Assembly: GCF_902753875.1 (NCBI RefSeq)
Contig: NZ_CADDTS010000004.1
Location: 116,858 to 180,857, forward strand
DNA: 64,000 nucleotides
Reading direction: 5' to 3'
From: Acinetobacter bouvetii
Lineage (GTDB): Bacteria; Pseudomonadota; Gammaproteobacteria; Pseudomonadales; Moraxellaceae
The translations under genes and the position numbers were made by a program. The notes below the pieces were generated by a model. It had not been told where the DNA came from, did no database searches, and saw only the letters and a list, made by a program, of their open reading frames with translations. This document shows positions 25,544 to 33,020 of the stretch, one piece after another. Position 1 is the stretch's first letter. Each line of letters begins with the position of its first letter.

Positions 25544-25831
25544 TCAAGCCTCCAATCCTTTTGAAGCCATCCATGCTTCAACATCTTCAATACGCCAAGC
25601 GGTGATACGCTCAGTTAACTTGATAGGGGCGGGGAACTCGCCAGCACGTACCTTGTCCCAGATTGTTGTTTCACCCATCGGAAGAAGGCCTTGACGCTCA
25701 GGACGCGCTTTGATGATTCGGGTTGTGCCATCTTTGGCGGTGTACTTGCGCTCCTTGCGTGGTGCAGTAGTCGCAAGGTGAGACATTCGGTAAAACCCTT
25801 TCGGAGTATTGGTCTGTTGTTTATTAGACAT
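25544..25831 (-). CDS. AlpA-family transcriptional regulator/excisionase
   Basis: 95 residues. The C-terminal part, LLPMGETTIWDKVRAGEFPAPIKLTERITAWRIEDVEAWMASK, is a typical AlpA (MerR-like) helix-turn-helix. The first about 45 residues are a basic extension (APRKERKYTAKDGTTRIIKARPERQ) that is longer than usual. AlpA proteins activate excision and early genes of P4-like and PICI elements. It heads the minus-strand regulatory operon. Its start codon directly follows a hairpin with a run of seven T, listed separately, so its expression may be controlled at that hairpin. Confidence 0.88.
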   Translation of the reverse strand: MSNKQQTNTPKGFYRMSHLATTAPRKERKYTAKDGTTRIIKARPERQGLLPMGETTIWDKVRAGEFPAPIKLTERITAWRIEDVEAWMASKGLEA

Positions 25832-25875
25832 AAAAAAACCTCTAACTGTGTGTCGTAGTGCAACGGCGTTAGAGG
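25832..25875 (-). promoter_or_regulatory. Terminator-like hairpin overlapping the alpA ribosome binding site
   Basis: On the minus strand CCTCTAAC (25875-25868) pairs with GTTAGAGG (25846-25839) across 21 nt. Seven T and the alpA ATG follow immediately. The only Shine-Dalgarno-like sequence (AGAGG) lies in the 3' arm. It can act as an intrinsic terminator or attenuator and can hide the ribosome binding site. Confidence 0.65.
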
Positions 25876-25911
25876 TAGTATCTTGTTGTTTTATATGTGA
25901 ATAAATTTATG

Positions 25912-25939
25912 TGCTAGCAGTTTTGTAATGCTGCTAGCA
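25912..25939. terminator. Perfect hairpin after the 249-residue gene
   Basis: TGCTAGCAG and CTGCTAGCA form a 9-bp stem across 10 nt, starting 11 bp after the stop codon of the upstream minus-strand gene. No T-run follows, so it may be an mRNA 3'-end stabiliser or an operator instead of an intrinsic terminator. Confidence 0.5.
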
Positions 25940-25949
25940 AAATTCAAAG

Positions 25950-26699
25950 TTATAACTTGTCATATTTGGAAATGTAAGTGCGGATAAAATCATAATCAAC
26001 GCCATCAACCATGTCATTGTAAGTTATATATTTAGCAAAATCAGAATATTTCCCTCTGCCTTTTGAAGTCCAATTATCTTTATCCCATATTTCTCGTAAC
26101 TTCTCTTTAGCGGGCTCTAGTCGTTTTGCTTCAATTTCAGCTTTGACCTTTCCGCCTTTACTTTGACCTTGTCTCGCTTCATGTGTAGCTTTCTGTGTAG
26201 CTTCCTTTTTAGCTTTTTCTACTGCTTTGTCTATAAAGTGCTTAACTGTTTTATCGGTGAGATGCGTTGTAGAAATTTCTTCTAGATCTGCTAAATAATC
26301 GATTACATCAACAAGATGGTTATGAGTATCTGGACCAAAAATTAATGTATGGAGTGAATTTTTGCCCTTAGCTTCAGCTTCTTCTTGGCAGCAGTACTTA
26401 TAAGCAGCATCTAAAGTGTTTAGAGCGTAGAAGTGAAACAAAAAAGCCGAAGAGTAACCCTCTGGTGAACAAGACTTAAAATTATTAATAAGGGCTTTGA
26501 TATGGCTATCATCGTGAGGCACATGCTCTAGTTTTAAAACCTCTTCAAAGCCCTGCCTAGTTGTTTCACTATCTTTAGCTTGTCTGGTAGAAAGGGTGCA
26601 CACTCTATCAAATATTTTTCTGAAGAAATCGTAATGTTTTCCCTCTAAGGTTAGGACTTCGCCTATCAATACGGCAGGAACATTGAATAACTTACTCAT
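25950..26699 (-). CDS. Hypothetical island protein with basic C-terminus
   Basis: 249 residues from ATG 26699, which has a GGGAGG ribosome binding site; the frame extends to 26726 without one. The first about 130 residues are helical with several cysteines (YKYCCQEEAEAKG). Residues about 160-205 are very rich in Lys, Ala and Gln (KAVEKAKKEATQKATHEARQ), likely a charged helix. The C-terminal 50 residues (IWDKDNWTSKGRGKYSDFAKYITYNDM) resemble the tail of proteins found near integrases of islands. I cannot assign a function. It lies between the integrase and the alpA operon, and a hairpin follows it. Confidence 0.65.
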   Translation of the reverse strand: MSKLFNVPAVLIGEVLTLEGKHYDFFRKIFDRVCTLSTRQAKDSETTRQGFEEVLKLEHVPHDDSHIKALINNFKSCSPEGYSSAFLFHFYALNTLDAAYKYCCQEEAEAKGKNSLHTLIFGPDTHNHLVDVIDYLADLEEISTTHLTDKTVKHFIDKAVEKAKKEATQKATHEARQGQSKGGKVKAEIEAKRLEPAKEKLREIWDKDNWTSKGRGKYSDFAKYITYNDMVDGVDYDFIRTYISKYDKL

Positions 26700-26802
26700 G
26701 TTTTGTGCCTCCCACAGCACTCCCAAAAAGCAGCTAGGTAAACAAGTTGGGTGCTTGCTTGTCGGATGCCTCCTATACCTGGCTATTCAATAATACTGAA
26801 AA

Positions 26803-28092
26803 TTATGCGGTTTTAGTGTTCTGTTGGAATTGAATCAAATTTTCACCATCATCATTTGGCTTAAACCTTGATACATCCCCGCCTTGACGAAGTGTGTCTA
26901 AATAATCAGCCCATAGCTGCATCATTTCGCGTCGACGGCGCAAAAACTTGGTTCGGTTATAAGCTGTACCATTCGGGTCTCTAACCTTGTGAGCAAGCTG
27001 ATGCTCTACAATATCGGTTCTGTATTCGATTTCCTCATCCAGCAGGGTTCGCGCCGTTGCACGGAATCCATGAGCTGTATGTTTCCCTTTAAAACCTAAT
27101 CGTTTTAATACCTGGGTGAGGGTATCTGTACTCATACACTCAGATGAGGTTTTGACACTTGGAAAGACGTATTTTGAAGTGGTCCGCATGTCCTCAAGCT
27201 CTTTGAGAATGTCGTAAGCCTGAATTGATAACGGCACGATATGGTCTTGATTGGTTTTACTTGCTGCAAAGGATAGGCATCTATTTTCGAAATCGACTGA
27301 TTCCCATAGTAAGGTTCTGATTTCTCCCGGGCGCTGATAAATATACGCTGATAGCTTTATTGCTAACTCAGTTCGGATCCGTGTACGTGGAAAGTCTTTG
27401 GTTAAGCGCCACGTTTTACGGAGTAGATCGGCTAACTCTCTCTCATCTGTCACAGCATTGTGATTGCCCTTGATTGGTTGAGGTAGGCTAATGTCTGGAG
27501 CAGGGTTGTAGGTGATGATTCGGCGCTTTAATGGAAGTTTAAGCACCATATTTATAATTGACTTCACACGTCTAGCCGATTCAAGCGCACCACGTTCTAC
27601 AAGTGCATCGGTCACATCACGCTCCAGTTGCTCAGTAGTCAGTTGTGCTACTGGTAACTTGCCAATAAAGGGGAGTATATCTTTATCAAGTTTGCGTATC
27701 GTTTCACTGTCCACCTTTCCTTCACGTCTGCGCAGCTCTAACCATTCGGTAGCAAATTTACTAAAAGTATTCTCTAAGGTTTCAAGCTGCTCGCGTTTTT
27801 TATTATTTCGTTGCTCGGCTGGGTCGATACCATCCGCCAGCATCTTTTTAAATTCTTCTCTCTTTGCTCGTGCCTGTTCAAGGCTAATAGTGGGATAAGT
27901 GCCAATTGCAAGGGTGTTATATTTTTGCGTCACTGGTCGGCGGTAATCCATGCGCCAATACTTCGCTTCGGTATCATCAATCAATAAATACAGACCACCG
28001 CCGTCAGGGTGTCTTTGCTTCTTTGCACCATTCACATCAAAGCTAAGGTTCTTAACTCCTTTAGCAGTCAGCTTATTTGACTGTTTTGCCAT
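26803..28092 (-). CDS. Tyrosine recombinase, integrase of island 2
   Basis: 430 residues from ATG 28092, which has a GGAG ribosome binding site; upstream in-frame codons to 28128 are less likely. It has the P4-integrase layout: a DUF4102 arm-binding domain (about 1-90), a core-binding domain (about 105-190), and a catalytic domain with the Arg in YQRPGEIRTLLWES, HGFR, LAHKVRD and the Tyr in TAYNRTKF. It differs clearly from integrase 1, so the two islands are independent. It lies about 210 bp from the tRNA-Ser, with its candidate arm sites in between, and it defines the right end of island 2. Confidence 0.94.
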   Translation of the reverse strand: MAKQSNKLTAKGVKNLSFDVNGAKKQRHPDGGGLYLLIDDTEAKYWRMDYRRPVTQKYNTLAIGTYPTISLEQARAKREEFKKMLADGIDPAEQRNNKKREQLETLENTFSKFATEWLELRRREGKVDSETIRKLDKDILPFIGKLPVAQLTTEQLERDVTDALVERGALESARRVKSIINMVLKLPLKRRIITYNPAPDISLPQPIKGNHNAVTDERELADLLRKTWRLTKDFPRTRIRTELAIKLSAYIYQRPGEIRTLLWESVDFENRCLSFAASKTNQDHIVPLSIQAYDILKELEDMRTTSKYVFPSVKTSSECMSTDTLTQVLKRLGFKGKHTAHGFRATARTLLDEEIEYRTDIVEHQLAHKVRDPNGTAYNRTKFLRRRREMMQLWADYLDTLRQGGDVSRFKPNDDGENLIQFQQNTKTA

Positions 28093-28107
28093 TCTGATTT
28101 CTCCTGG

Positions 28108-28203
28108 TTGTCGGTACAAAATCAGCACTTCTTTGGATTGGTGGTCAAAATTTAGCTGATTTGAACTTATACCGACAAATATACCGACAAAGTTGTCGGT
28201 ATA
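28108..28203. promoter_or_regulatory. Candidate arm sites/operator of integrase 2
   Basis: TATACCGACAA occurs twice in tandem (28168-28178 and 28180-28190). The second copy forms a perfect 11-bp inverted repeat with TTGTCGGTATA (28193-28203) across 2 bp. Another TTGTCGGTA lies at 28108-28116, just upstream of the integrase start. The same motif is present at the other end of the island (14544-14590). Confidence 0.7.
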
Positions 28204-28233
28204 CTACAGTTATCCATCGTGGTGTATCGGGCA

Positions 28234-28270
28234 TAAAAAAAGGCTCAATCCCTTTGGAATCAAGCCTTTT
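28234..28270 (-). terminator. Rho-independent terminator downstream of tRNA-Ser, inside island 2
   Basis: On the minus strand AAAAGGCTTGAT pairs with ATTGAGCCTTTT (two G-U pairs), followed by a T-run. It lies 33 nt after the tRNA 3' end but on the island side of the att core, so the island brought it. Confidence 0.8.
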
Positions 28271-28300
28271 GCACTACGGTAAACTACCGTAAAAGTCGAA

Positions 28301-28317
28301 TTTGGCGGTGAAAGAGG
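28301..28317. repeat. att core copy at the tRNA-Ser 3' end
   Basis: TTTGGCGGTGAAAGAGG covers the CCA, discriminator, acceptor and T-stem part of the tRNA gene. It is identical to 14467-14483 and marks the right end of island 2. Confidence 0.88.
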
Positions 28318-28393
28318 GATTCGAACCCTCGATACGCTATAAACGTATACACACTTTCCAGGCGTGCTCCTTCAGCCACTCGGACACTTCACC
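28303..28393 (-). tRNA. tRNA-Ser (anticodon GGA)
   Basis: 91 nt with encoded CCA. The acceptor stem GGTGAAG pairs with CTTTCACC. The anticodon arm CACGC-CTGGAAA-GTGTG presents GGA, which reads serine UCC codons. The long variable arm expected for tRNA-Ser follows (GTATACGTTTATAGCGTATC). The T-loop is GGTTCGAATCC. The 3' end serves as attachment site for both islands, and integration leaves the gene intact. Confidence 0.95.
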
Positions 28394-28514
28394 GTTGCGC
28401 CGCGATAATAACGAAAAAAAACTGCTCTGCCAAGTTGAAACAATTGATTTAGAGCAAAAGTTTTTGCTCAGTGATATGATTGCGAAAAAATAGTGTCGAA
28501 AATGAAGACGAAAT

Positions 28515-30395
28515 ATGCAAAGTACTGCACAAAAAGCCGCCTTGCCTGTGATTACCCTTGCAGCGCTTGGGGTGGTATTTGGAGACATTGGCACCAGTCC
28601 ACTCTATGCCCTCCGGCAATGTTTCCTCACCGCACATTTAGCTATTACTGAGGCATCAGTTCTTGGAATATTGTCGCTGATTTTTTGGTGCCTTACGCTG
28701 ACTATCAGCTATAAGTATGTCACCATCATTATGCGTGCAGACAACAATGGTGAAGGCGGGATCATGTCTTTATTGGCATTAAACCTGCGAACCACACGAA
28801 TTGCCGACAACAAGAAAATTTATCTGATTGCTTTGGGGTTTATCGGCGCATCCTTGTTCTTTGGTGATGGCATTATTACGCCAGCAATTTCGGTACTGTC
28901 GGCGATAGAAGGCCTCAGTATTGCAACCCCCATGTTTAATCAATGGCTCATGCCTTTGGCGATTGGCATTTTAACTGGTCTATTTATGGTACAGCGTCAT
29001 GGTACAGCAACCATGGGGAAATTCTTTGGTCCTTTGACCATGGCGTGGTTTTTAGCTATTGGCGCAGTCGGGCTATGGAGTATTATTCAAACGCCATTTG
29101 TCTTGACCATGATTAGTCCGCATTGGGCCTTTAATTTTATCGTGCATCAACCCTATGTGGCATTTTTAACTATGGGTGCAGTTATTTTGACCATGACGGG
29201 TGGCGAAGCTTTATATGCTGATATGGGGCATTTTGGCCGTTTACCGATTCGTCTGGCCTGGTTCTTTATTGTTTTGCCTTGTCTGCTCTTAAACTATGCA
29301 GGACAAGGTGCATTGTTACTGCGTGATCCGGATGCAATTGCGAACCCATTCTACCTGCTGGTTCCAGGTTGGGCTTTGTATCCAATGATTGGTCTTGCGA
29401 CTACAGCTGCCGTGATTGCATCACAAGCCGTGATTACCGGTGTGTATTCTATGGCTAATCAGGCTATTCAGCTGCGTTATTTACCTCGACTGACTGTACA
29501 TCACACTTCAGATGTTGAACAAGGCCAGATCTATTTGCCGTTCATTAACTGGGTGCTGTTTATTTCAGTGGTTATTCTGATTCTATTGTTTGAAAACAGT
29601 GCCAACCTTGCCAGTGCTTATGGCGTGGCGGTGACCATGACCATGCTCTGCGGCACGATTCTGATTTCATTCCTGGCCTATGGCTTTTGGCGTTGGCCAG
29701 TGTGGAAGGTACTTTTATTTGCCGTACCTTTCCTGTTAATTGATATGGTTTTTGTTGCATCTACCTCATTAAAAATCTTAGCCGGCGGTTGGGTGCCAAT
29801 TTTAATTGGTGCAGCGGTATATACTATTCTGATGACCTGGAAAACAGGACGGGAAATTGTGTTGGCACGTATGGAAAAAGATGCACTGCCTATTGACCTG
29901 TTTATTAAAAGTATTGGCATGAGTGCTGAAACCCATTTTGTACCGGGTGCTGCTGTCTTCCTGACGGGTACACCAAATATTGTACCGCATGCCATGTTGC
30001 ATAATATTAAGCACAATAAGGTGCTGCATGAACTGAACATTATGGTGACTGTTATCACCCGTGATATTCCTTATGTAGCACCAGAGCAACGTCTGCATGT
30101 TGAAAAGCTGGATGATCGTTTTTACCGGATTTCAATGTATTACGGTTTTAAAGATCAGCCCAATATTCCTGAAGCGCTTGAACAGGCATACAAGCAAATG
30201 GATTTGGAATTCGACATGATGCAAATGAGCTTCTTTATTTCTCGTGATCGACTCATTCATACGGTCGGTGAGGGTTTGTCACCATGGCGTGAAAAATTAT
30301 TTATTTCCATGCAGCGCAATACCAGTCCGGTAAGTGATTTTTATCAGATTCCTCCTAACCGCGTGGTTGAATTAGGTAGTCAGATCGAAATCTAA
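28515..30395 (+). CDS. kup: Potassium uptake protein Kup
   Basis: 626 residues, the usual length. It is a low-affinity potassium/proton symporter in the inner membrane. The first about 440 residues contain some twelve membrane helices. They begin with the family signature [19 protein letters not shown] and continue through [13 protein letters not shown] and [16 protein letters not shown]. The C-terminal about 170 residues form the soluble domain ([23 protein letters not shown]). It is the first chromosomal gene after the tRNA-Ser attachment site and is followed by a strong terminator, so it is likely a single-gene unit. Confidence 0.96.
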   Translation: MQSTAQKAALPVITLAALGVVFGDIGTSPLYALRQCFLTAHLAITEASVLGILSLIFWCLTLTISYKYVTIIMRADNNGEGGIMSLLALNLRTTRIADNKKIYLIALGFIGASLFFGDGIITPAISVLSAIEGLSIATPMFNQWLMPLAIGILTGLFMVQRHGTATMGKFFGPLTMAWFLAIGAVGLWSIIQTPFVLTMISPHWAFNFIVHQPYVAFLTMGAVILTMTGGEALYADMGHFGRLPIRLAWFFIVLPCLLLNYAGQGALLLRDPDAIANPFYLLVPGWALYPMIGLATTAAVIASQAVITGVYSMANQAIQLRYLPRLTVHHTSDVEQGQIYLPFINWVLFISVVILILLFENSANLASAYGVAVTMTMLCGTILISFLAYGFWRWPVWKVLLFAVPFLLIDMVFVASTSLKILAGGWVPILIGAAVYTILMTWKTGREIVLARMEKDALPIDLFIKSIGMSAETHFVPGAAVFLTGTPNIVPHAMLHNIKHNKVLHELNIMVTVITRDIPYVAPEQRLHVEKLDDRFYRISMYYGFKDQPNIPEALEQAYKQMDLEFDMMQMSFFISRDRLIHTVGEGLSPWREKLFISMQRNTSPVSDFYQIPPNRVVELGSQIEI

Positions 30396-30418
30396 GCCTG
30401 ATTTTCTGCAGACAATAA

Positions 30419-30448
30419 AAAACCAAGGTGGAAAAACCTTGGTTTTTT
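30419..30448 (+). terminator. Rho-independent terminator after kup
   Basis: AAAACCAAGG-8-CCTTGGTTTT with a T-run. The A-run on the other side means it may also serve the convergent gene at 30482. Confidence 0.88.
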
Positions 30449-30481
30449 ATTTGGAGGATGAAAGCCTGAAAAAGAGAGTGA

Positions 30482-31261
30482 TTAGTTCTCTGTGCTGTCT
30501 GTAACCGGAGCTTCAGGAGATGCATTCACTGGTGCATCGCTTACTTCAGCTGATGGCGCTGCTTGTACAGCATCACCTAGTTGAGTTGTTTCCGGGGTTG
30601 CTGCAAAGGCTTCTTGGGGTACAGTGGCTTCAGCATTATTCACAGGAGCTGCAGCAAGCGCTTGATTGGTTACATCTTTAGTTGGCTGACTGGCTGGAGC
30701 AGTTGCCATTTCTTGATCAGCTACTTGTTCAGCCTGTTGTGCAGCTTGTTCAGCATTGGGCTGCATTGGATCTGCACTTTCAGGTGCTGCCTGAGCAGTT
30801 TGTTCAACTGCTGAAGAATTTAGCTGTTCTGGAGCAGGTTTTGTAGCCTGTTGTGCTGTGGTATTCAGCTCTGCTGTTTGCGGTGCAGTCGCATCAGCAG
30901 CAGTTTGCCCTACTGCTTCAGGTGCGGCCTGGGCGGGTTCTGCCGTTTGTGCGGCAGTATTCGTATCTGTGACTTGTGCTTCAGTTTGTGGTGCAGTGGC
31001 ATTTGCAGCTGAGTTGGTTTGAAGTTCTGATTCAGATCCGGCTTGAGCTGTTGCTACCGCTGCTTGTCCTGCATCTACAATACGAATTTGACCACTTGCG
31101 ACTAACTCTTCAATCGAACCTGCTTGACCATTCACAGTGGTGGTCACTTTGGCATGAGATAAACTTTCTAAAGTATCGCCAGGTTGGATGGCTGGTTCTG
31201 CGAATGCAGTTGCGCTCATGAGTCCTGTCACCAGGCTTAAACCTAAAAGCTTAGAATGCAT
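30482..31261 (-). CDS. Secreted Ala/Gln/Thr-rich low-complexity protein
   Basis: 259 residues. A signal peptide is clear (MHSKLLGLSLVTGLMSATAFAEPA, cut after AFA). Residues about 25-65 form a small folded segment (IQPGDTLESLSHAKVTTTVNGQAGSIEELVASGQIRIVD). The remaining about 190 residues are made almost entirely of Ala, Gln, Glu, Thr and Pro in irregular repeats, with no cysteine and hardly any aromatic residue. This should be a disordered periplasmic or surface chain. I do not recognise a family, and it may be specific to the genus. Repeat slippage could vary its length. Confidence 0.75.
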   Translation of the reverse strand: MHSKLLGLSLVTGLMSATAFAEPAIQPGDTLESLSHAKVTTTVNGQAGSIEELVASGQIRIVDAGQAAVATAQAGSESELQTNSAANATAPQTEAQVTDTNTAAQTAEPAQAAPEAVGQTAADATAPQTAELNTTAQQATKPAPEQLNSSAVEQTAQAAPESADPMQPNAEQAAQQAEQVADQEMATAPASQPTKDVTNQALAAAPVNNAEATVPQEAFAATPETTQLGDAVQAAPSAEVSDAPVNASPEAPVTDSTEN

Positions 31262-31516
31262 AAAATACTCCGTAGAAATAATTATTCCGATTTTTTGCGT
31301 ATTTTTACCTTGTCATAGTCATGATCGGTTTTTCAATCAAACATACGCAAAGCCATTAAGAGTCTTTATAAAAGCTTTAGAAAATTAGACAGACTGTTAC
31401 AACAACTGTGCTTTTGTTAATCAAATTTAGCCTAAATGTTAAGCAAATAAATTTTGCCACATATACTTCATTTTCACTGCTTGTTAAGCTCATGAAAAAT
31501 GGGTGTTAATGTAGCA

Positions 31517-32629
31517 ATGGCAATCAAGAAACGTAAAAGCAGTCCTTCTTTGGTGCAACTTTTGAATCAAAATAGCGTAAAAATTATTTTAGGTTTAGTC
31601 GCCACTGGTAGTTTTGCCATTGCATTCGGGCAGGAAAAAATCCAGCAGTTTGTATCATTGCCATCTTCAAATAATTCGGCTTGTCTGGATCAGTTTTATC
31701 GAGATATTCCACCATATTTGGCCAAAGAAAGCCTGAAAAAAAATAGCTATCCGCTATGTTTTAATGGTTTCAACGTTATGTATTCAGGGGTTTCTAAAAC
31801 CCCGTTATGGGTTGCTGAGGCCTTGACCCCACAGCGTTTGAGCCAGAAAATTCCGCGTGAAGACAATTTTCATGAAGAAACAAAGGTAGATGCTGAACAC
31901 CGTGCCACACTGGCGGATTACAAGGCGACCGGTTATGACCGTGGACATATGGCTCCAAATGCGGATATGCCCAATAAAGAGGCACAGTTCGACAGTTTTT
32001 CATTAGCCAATATGGTGCCGCAGGCACCCAAAAATAATCAGCAAGTCTGGCGTGAACTGGAAGAAGCCACCCGTGCCATGGTGAACAAGCAGAAGCAGGA
32101 TGTATATATTGTTACAGGGCCTGTTTTTGCTGCGAAGAAATTAAAAACCATTGGTAAAGGGGTGATTGTTCCGACAGCCACCTTTAAGGCAATTTACCTG
32201 CCGAAAACAGGGGCTGCCGGGGTTTACTATGCGGACAATACTTTAAAAGATACGCCACCTAAGGTAAAAATTACCAGTATCTGTGCTTTGGAAGATCTCA
32301 CCGGGATTAATATTTTCCCTCAATTGACTGAAGATCAAAAGCGCAATACCTATAATTTGCCCTTGACGGCAAGTGCGGTCAAAGCAAACCAGAAAATAGC
32401 GTATTCACACTGGGATGCAGAAAGTCAATGTGCTGAAGAGGTCAGTGAAGATCAGCTGACGGCTGTGCAAAAACAATTTAAATCTTCCCCTGGTAGCTCT
32501 GCTTACAGCAGTTCTCAATCGAGTGAAAAGAATGGTCAAGCAACAACGATAGATTCAGGAACTCAAGATGCCATCGTGAAGCAGCTGATCGAGTCATTGT
32601 TACAATATATTTTGCAGTTGTTGAAATAG
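31517..32629 (+). CDS. Membrane-anchored DNA/RNA non-specific endonuclease (NUC1 type)
   Basis: 370 residues from ATG 31517; an ATG at 31499 adds six. A membrane helix near the N-terminus (KIILGLVATGSFAIAFG) anchors it facing the periplasm. The catalytic domain (about 65-275) shows the family motif DRGHMAPNAD, with the catalytic His about residue 144, and the metal-binding Asn region FSLANMVPQAP. Two cysteines (ACLDQF, YPLCFNG) could form a disulfide. The C-terminal 60 residues are Ser/Gln-rich and disordered. Such nucleases degrade nucleic acid without sequence preference. A role in using or clearing extracellular DNA is possible. Confidence 0.9.
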   Translation: MAIKKRKSSPSLVQLLNQNSVKIILGLVATGSFAIAFGQEKIQQFVSLPSSNNSACLDQFYRDIPPYLAKESLKKNSYPLCFNGFNVMYSGVSKTPLWVAEALTPQRLSQKIPREDNFHEETKVDAEHRATLADYKATGYDRGHMAPNADMPNKEAQFDSFSLANMVPQAPKNNQQVWRELEEATRAMVNKQKQDVYIVTGPVFAAKKLKTIGKGVIVPTATFKAIYLPKTGAAGVYYADNTLKDTPPKVKITSICALEDLTGINIFPQLTEDQKRNTYNLPLTASAVKANQKIAYSHWDAESQCAEEVSEDQLTAVQKQFKSSPGSSAYSSSQSSEKNGQATTIDSGTQDAIVKQLIESLLQYILQLLK

Positions 32630-32698
32630 ACTGTTTTTAGGTAGGATGAAGGAAATCATCCTACTTTTTAAATAACAACAAAGATCTGTGAGAATACC

Positions 32699-32944
32699 AT
32701 GTTCAAGCCTTTTCAAAATGGCACCGAATCGTATGCCATTCATGACTTAACCTTAGAAAATCAACAAGATTGTGTCAGTATTTATGGTAATTTGCAGCTG
32801 ACTAAAGATCAGGCTGGCTTGCAGGCGGCTAAGGCCTTACAAGCCTTATTAAATGATGTGGTTAACACGTTGGAGAGTGAACAGAATTTACCGGAAAAAA
32901 TTGACCGTCCTGATGCACAGGAAATTGAAAATCCATTCTTGTAA
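32699..32944 (+). CDS. Conserved hypothetical small protein
   Basis: 81 residues, MFKPFQNGTESYAIHDLTLENQQDCVSIYG continuing with a helical segment (DQAGLQAAKALQALLNDVVNTLES) and an acidic tail ending in ENPFL. It is soluble, without a signal peptide. I recall such short proteins as genus-level hypotheticals and cannot give a function. It has its own space between the nuclease gene and a terminator, and coding character is good (no rare codons, sensible start context). Confidence 0.7.
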   Translation: MFKPFQNGTESYAIHDLTLENQQDCVSIYGNLQLTKDQAGLQAAKALQALLNDVVNTLESEQNLPEKIDRPDAQEIENPFL

Positions 32945-32960
32945 TAGCTTTCTATCAGCG

Positions 32961-32976
32961 TGTTCCATGTGGAACA
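32961..32976. promoter_or_regulatory. Candidate parS site (ParB-binding centromere)
   Basis: TGTTCCATGTGGAACA is a 16-bp palindrome except for its centre. It differs at one position from TGTTCCACGTGGAACA, the known gammaproteobacterial parS sequence. It lies in an intergenic gap between a stop codon and a terminator. Confidence 0.55.
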
Positions 32977-32977
32977 T

Positions 32978-33006
32978 AAAAAAGCTCACCTATAGTGAGC
33001 TTTTTT
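32978..33006. terminator. Bidirectional terminator
   Basis: GCTCAC-5-GTGAGC is flanked by six A and six T, between the convergent 81-residue gene and aqpZ. Confidence 0.88.
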
Positions 33007-33020
33007 ATATGAGTTGAATA

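Larger units (their letters stand above)
14467..28317. mobile_element. Island 2: phage-satellite-like element integrated at tRNA-Ser
   Basis: A 13.85-kb element is bounded by a 17-bp direct repeat that overlaps the tRNA-Ser 3' end. Its integrase is next to the tRNA. Inward from the right come AlpA, winged-helix and Rha regulators, a DUF3987 replication protein, an iteron cluster and SSB, all on the minus strand. From the left come small unknown genes and two ejection-protein-like genes on the plus strand. There is no terminase, portal, capsid or tail gene. This fits a PICI/P4-type satellite better than a complete prophage. A heavily deleted prophage is the alternative. Confidence 0.75.

Noticed and set aside
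25912..25939. Intrinsic terminator after the 249-residue gene
   Set aside because: The stem is perfect but no T-run follows on the minus strand, so it is listed only as a hairpin.
28337..28594. 85-codon minus-strand frame across the tRNA-Ser and start of kup
   Set aside because: It overlaps a clear tRNA and the start of kup, and its sequence shows no domain.
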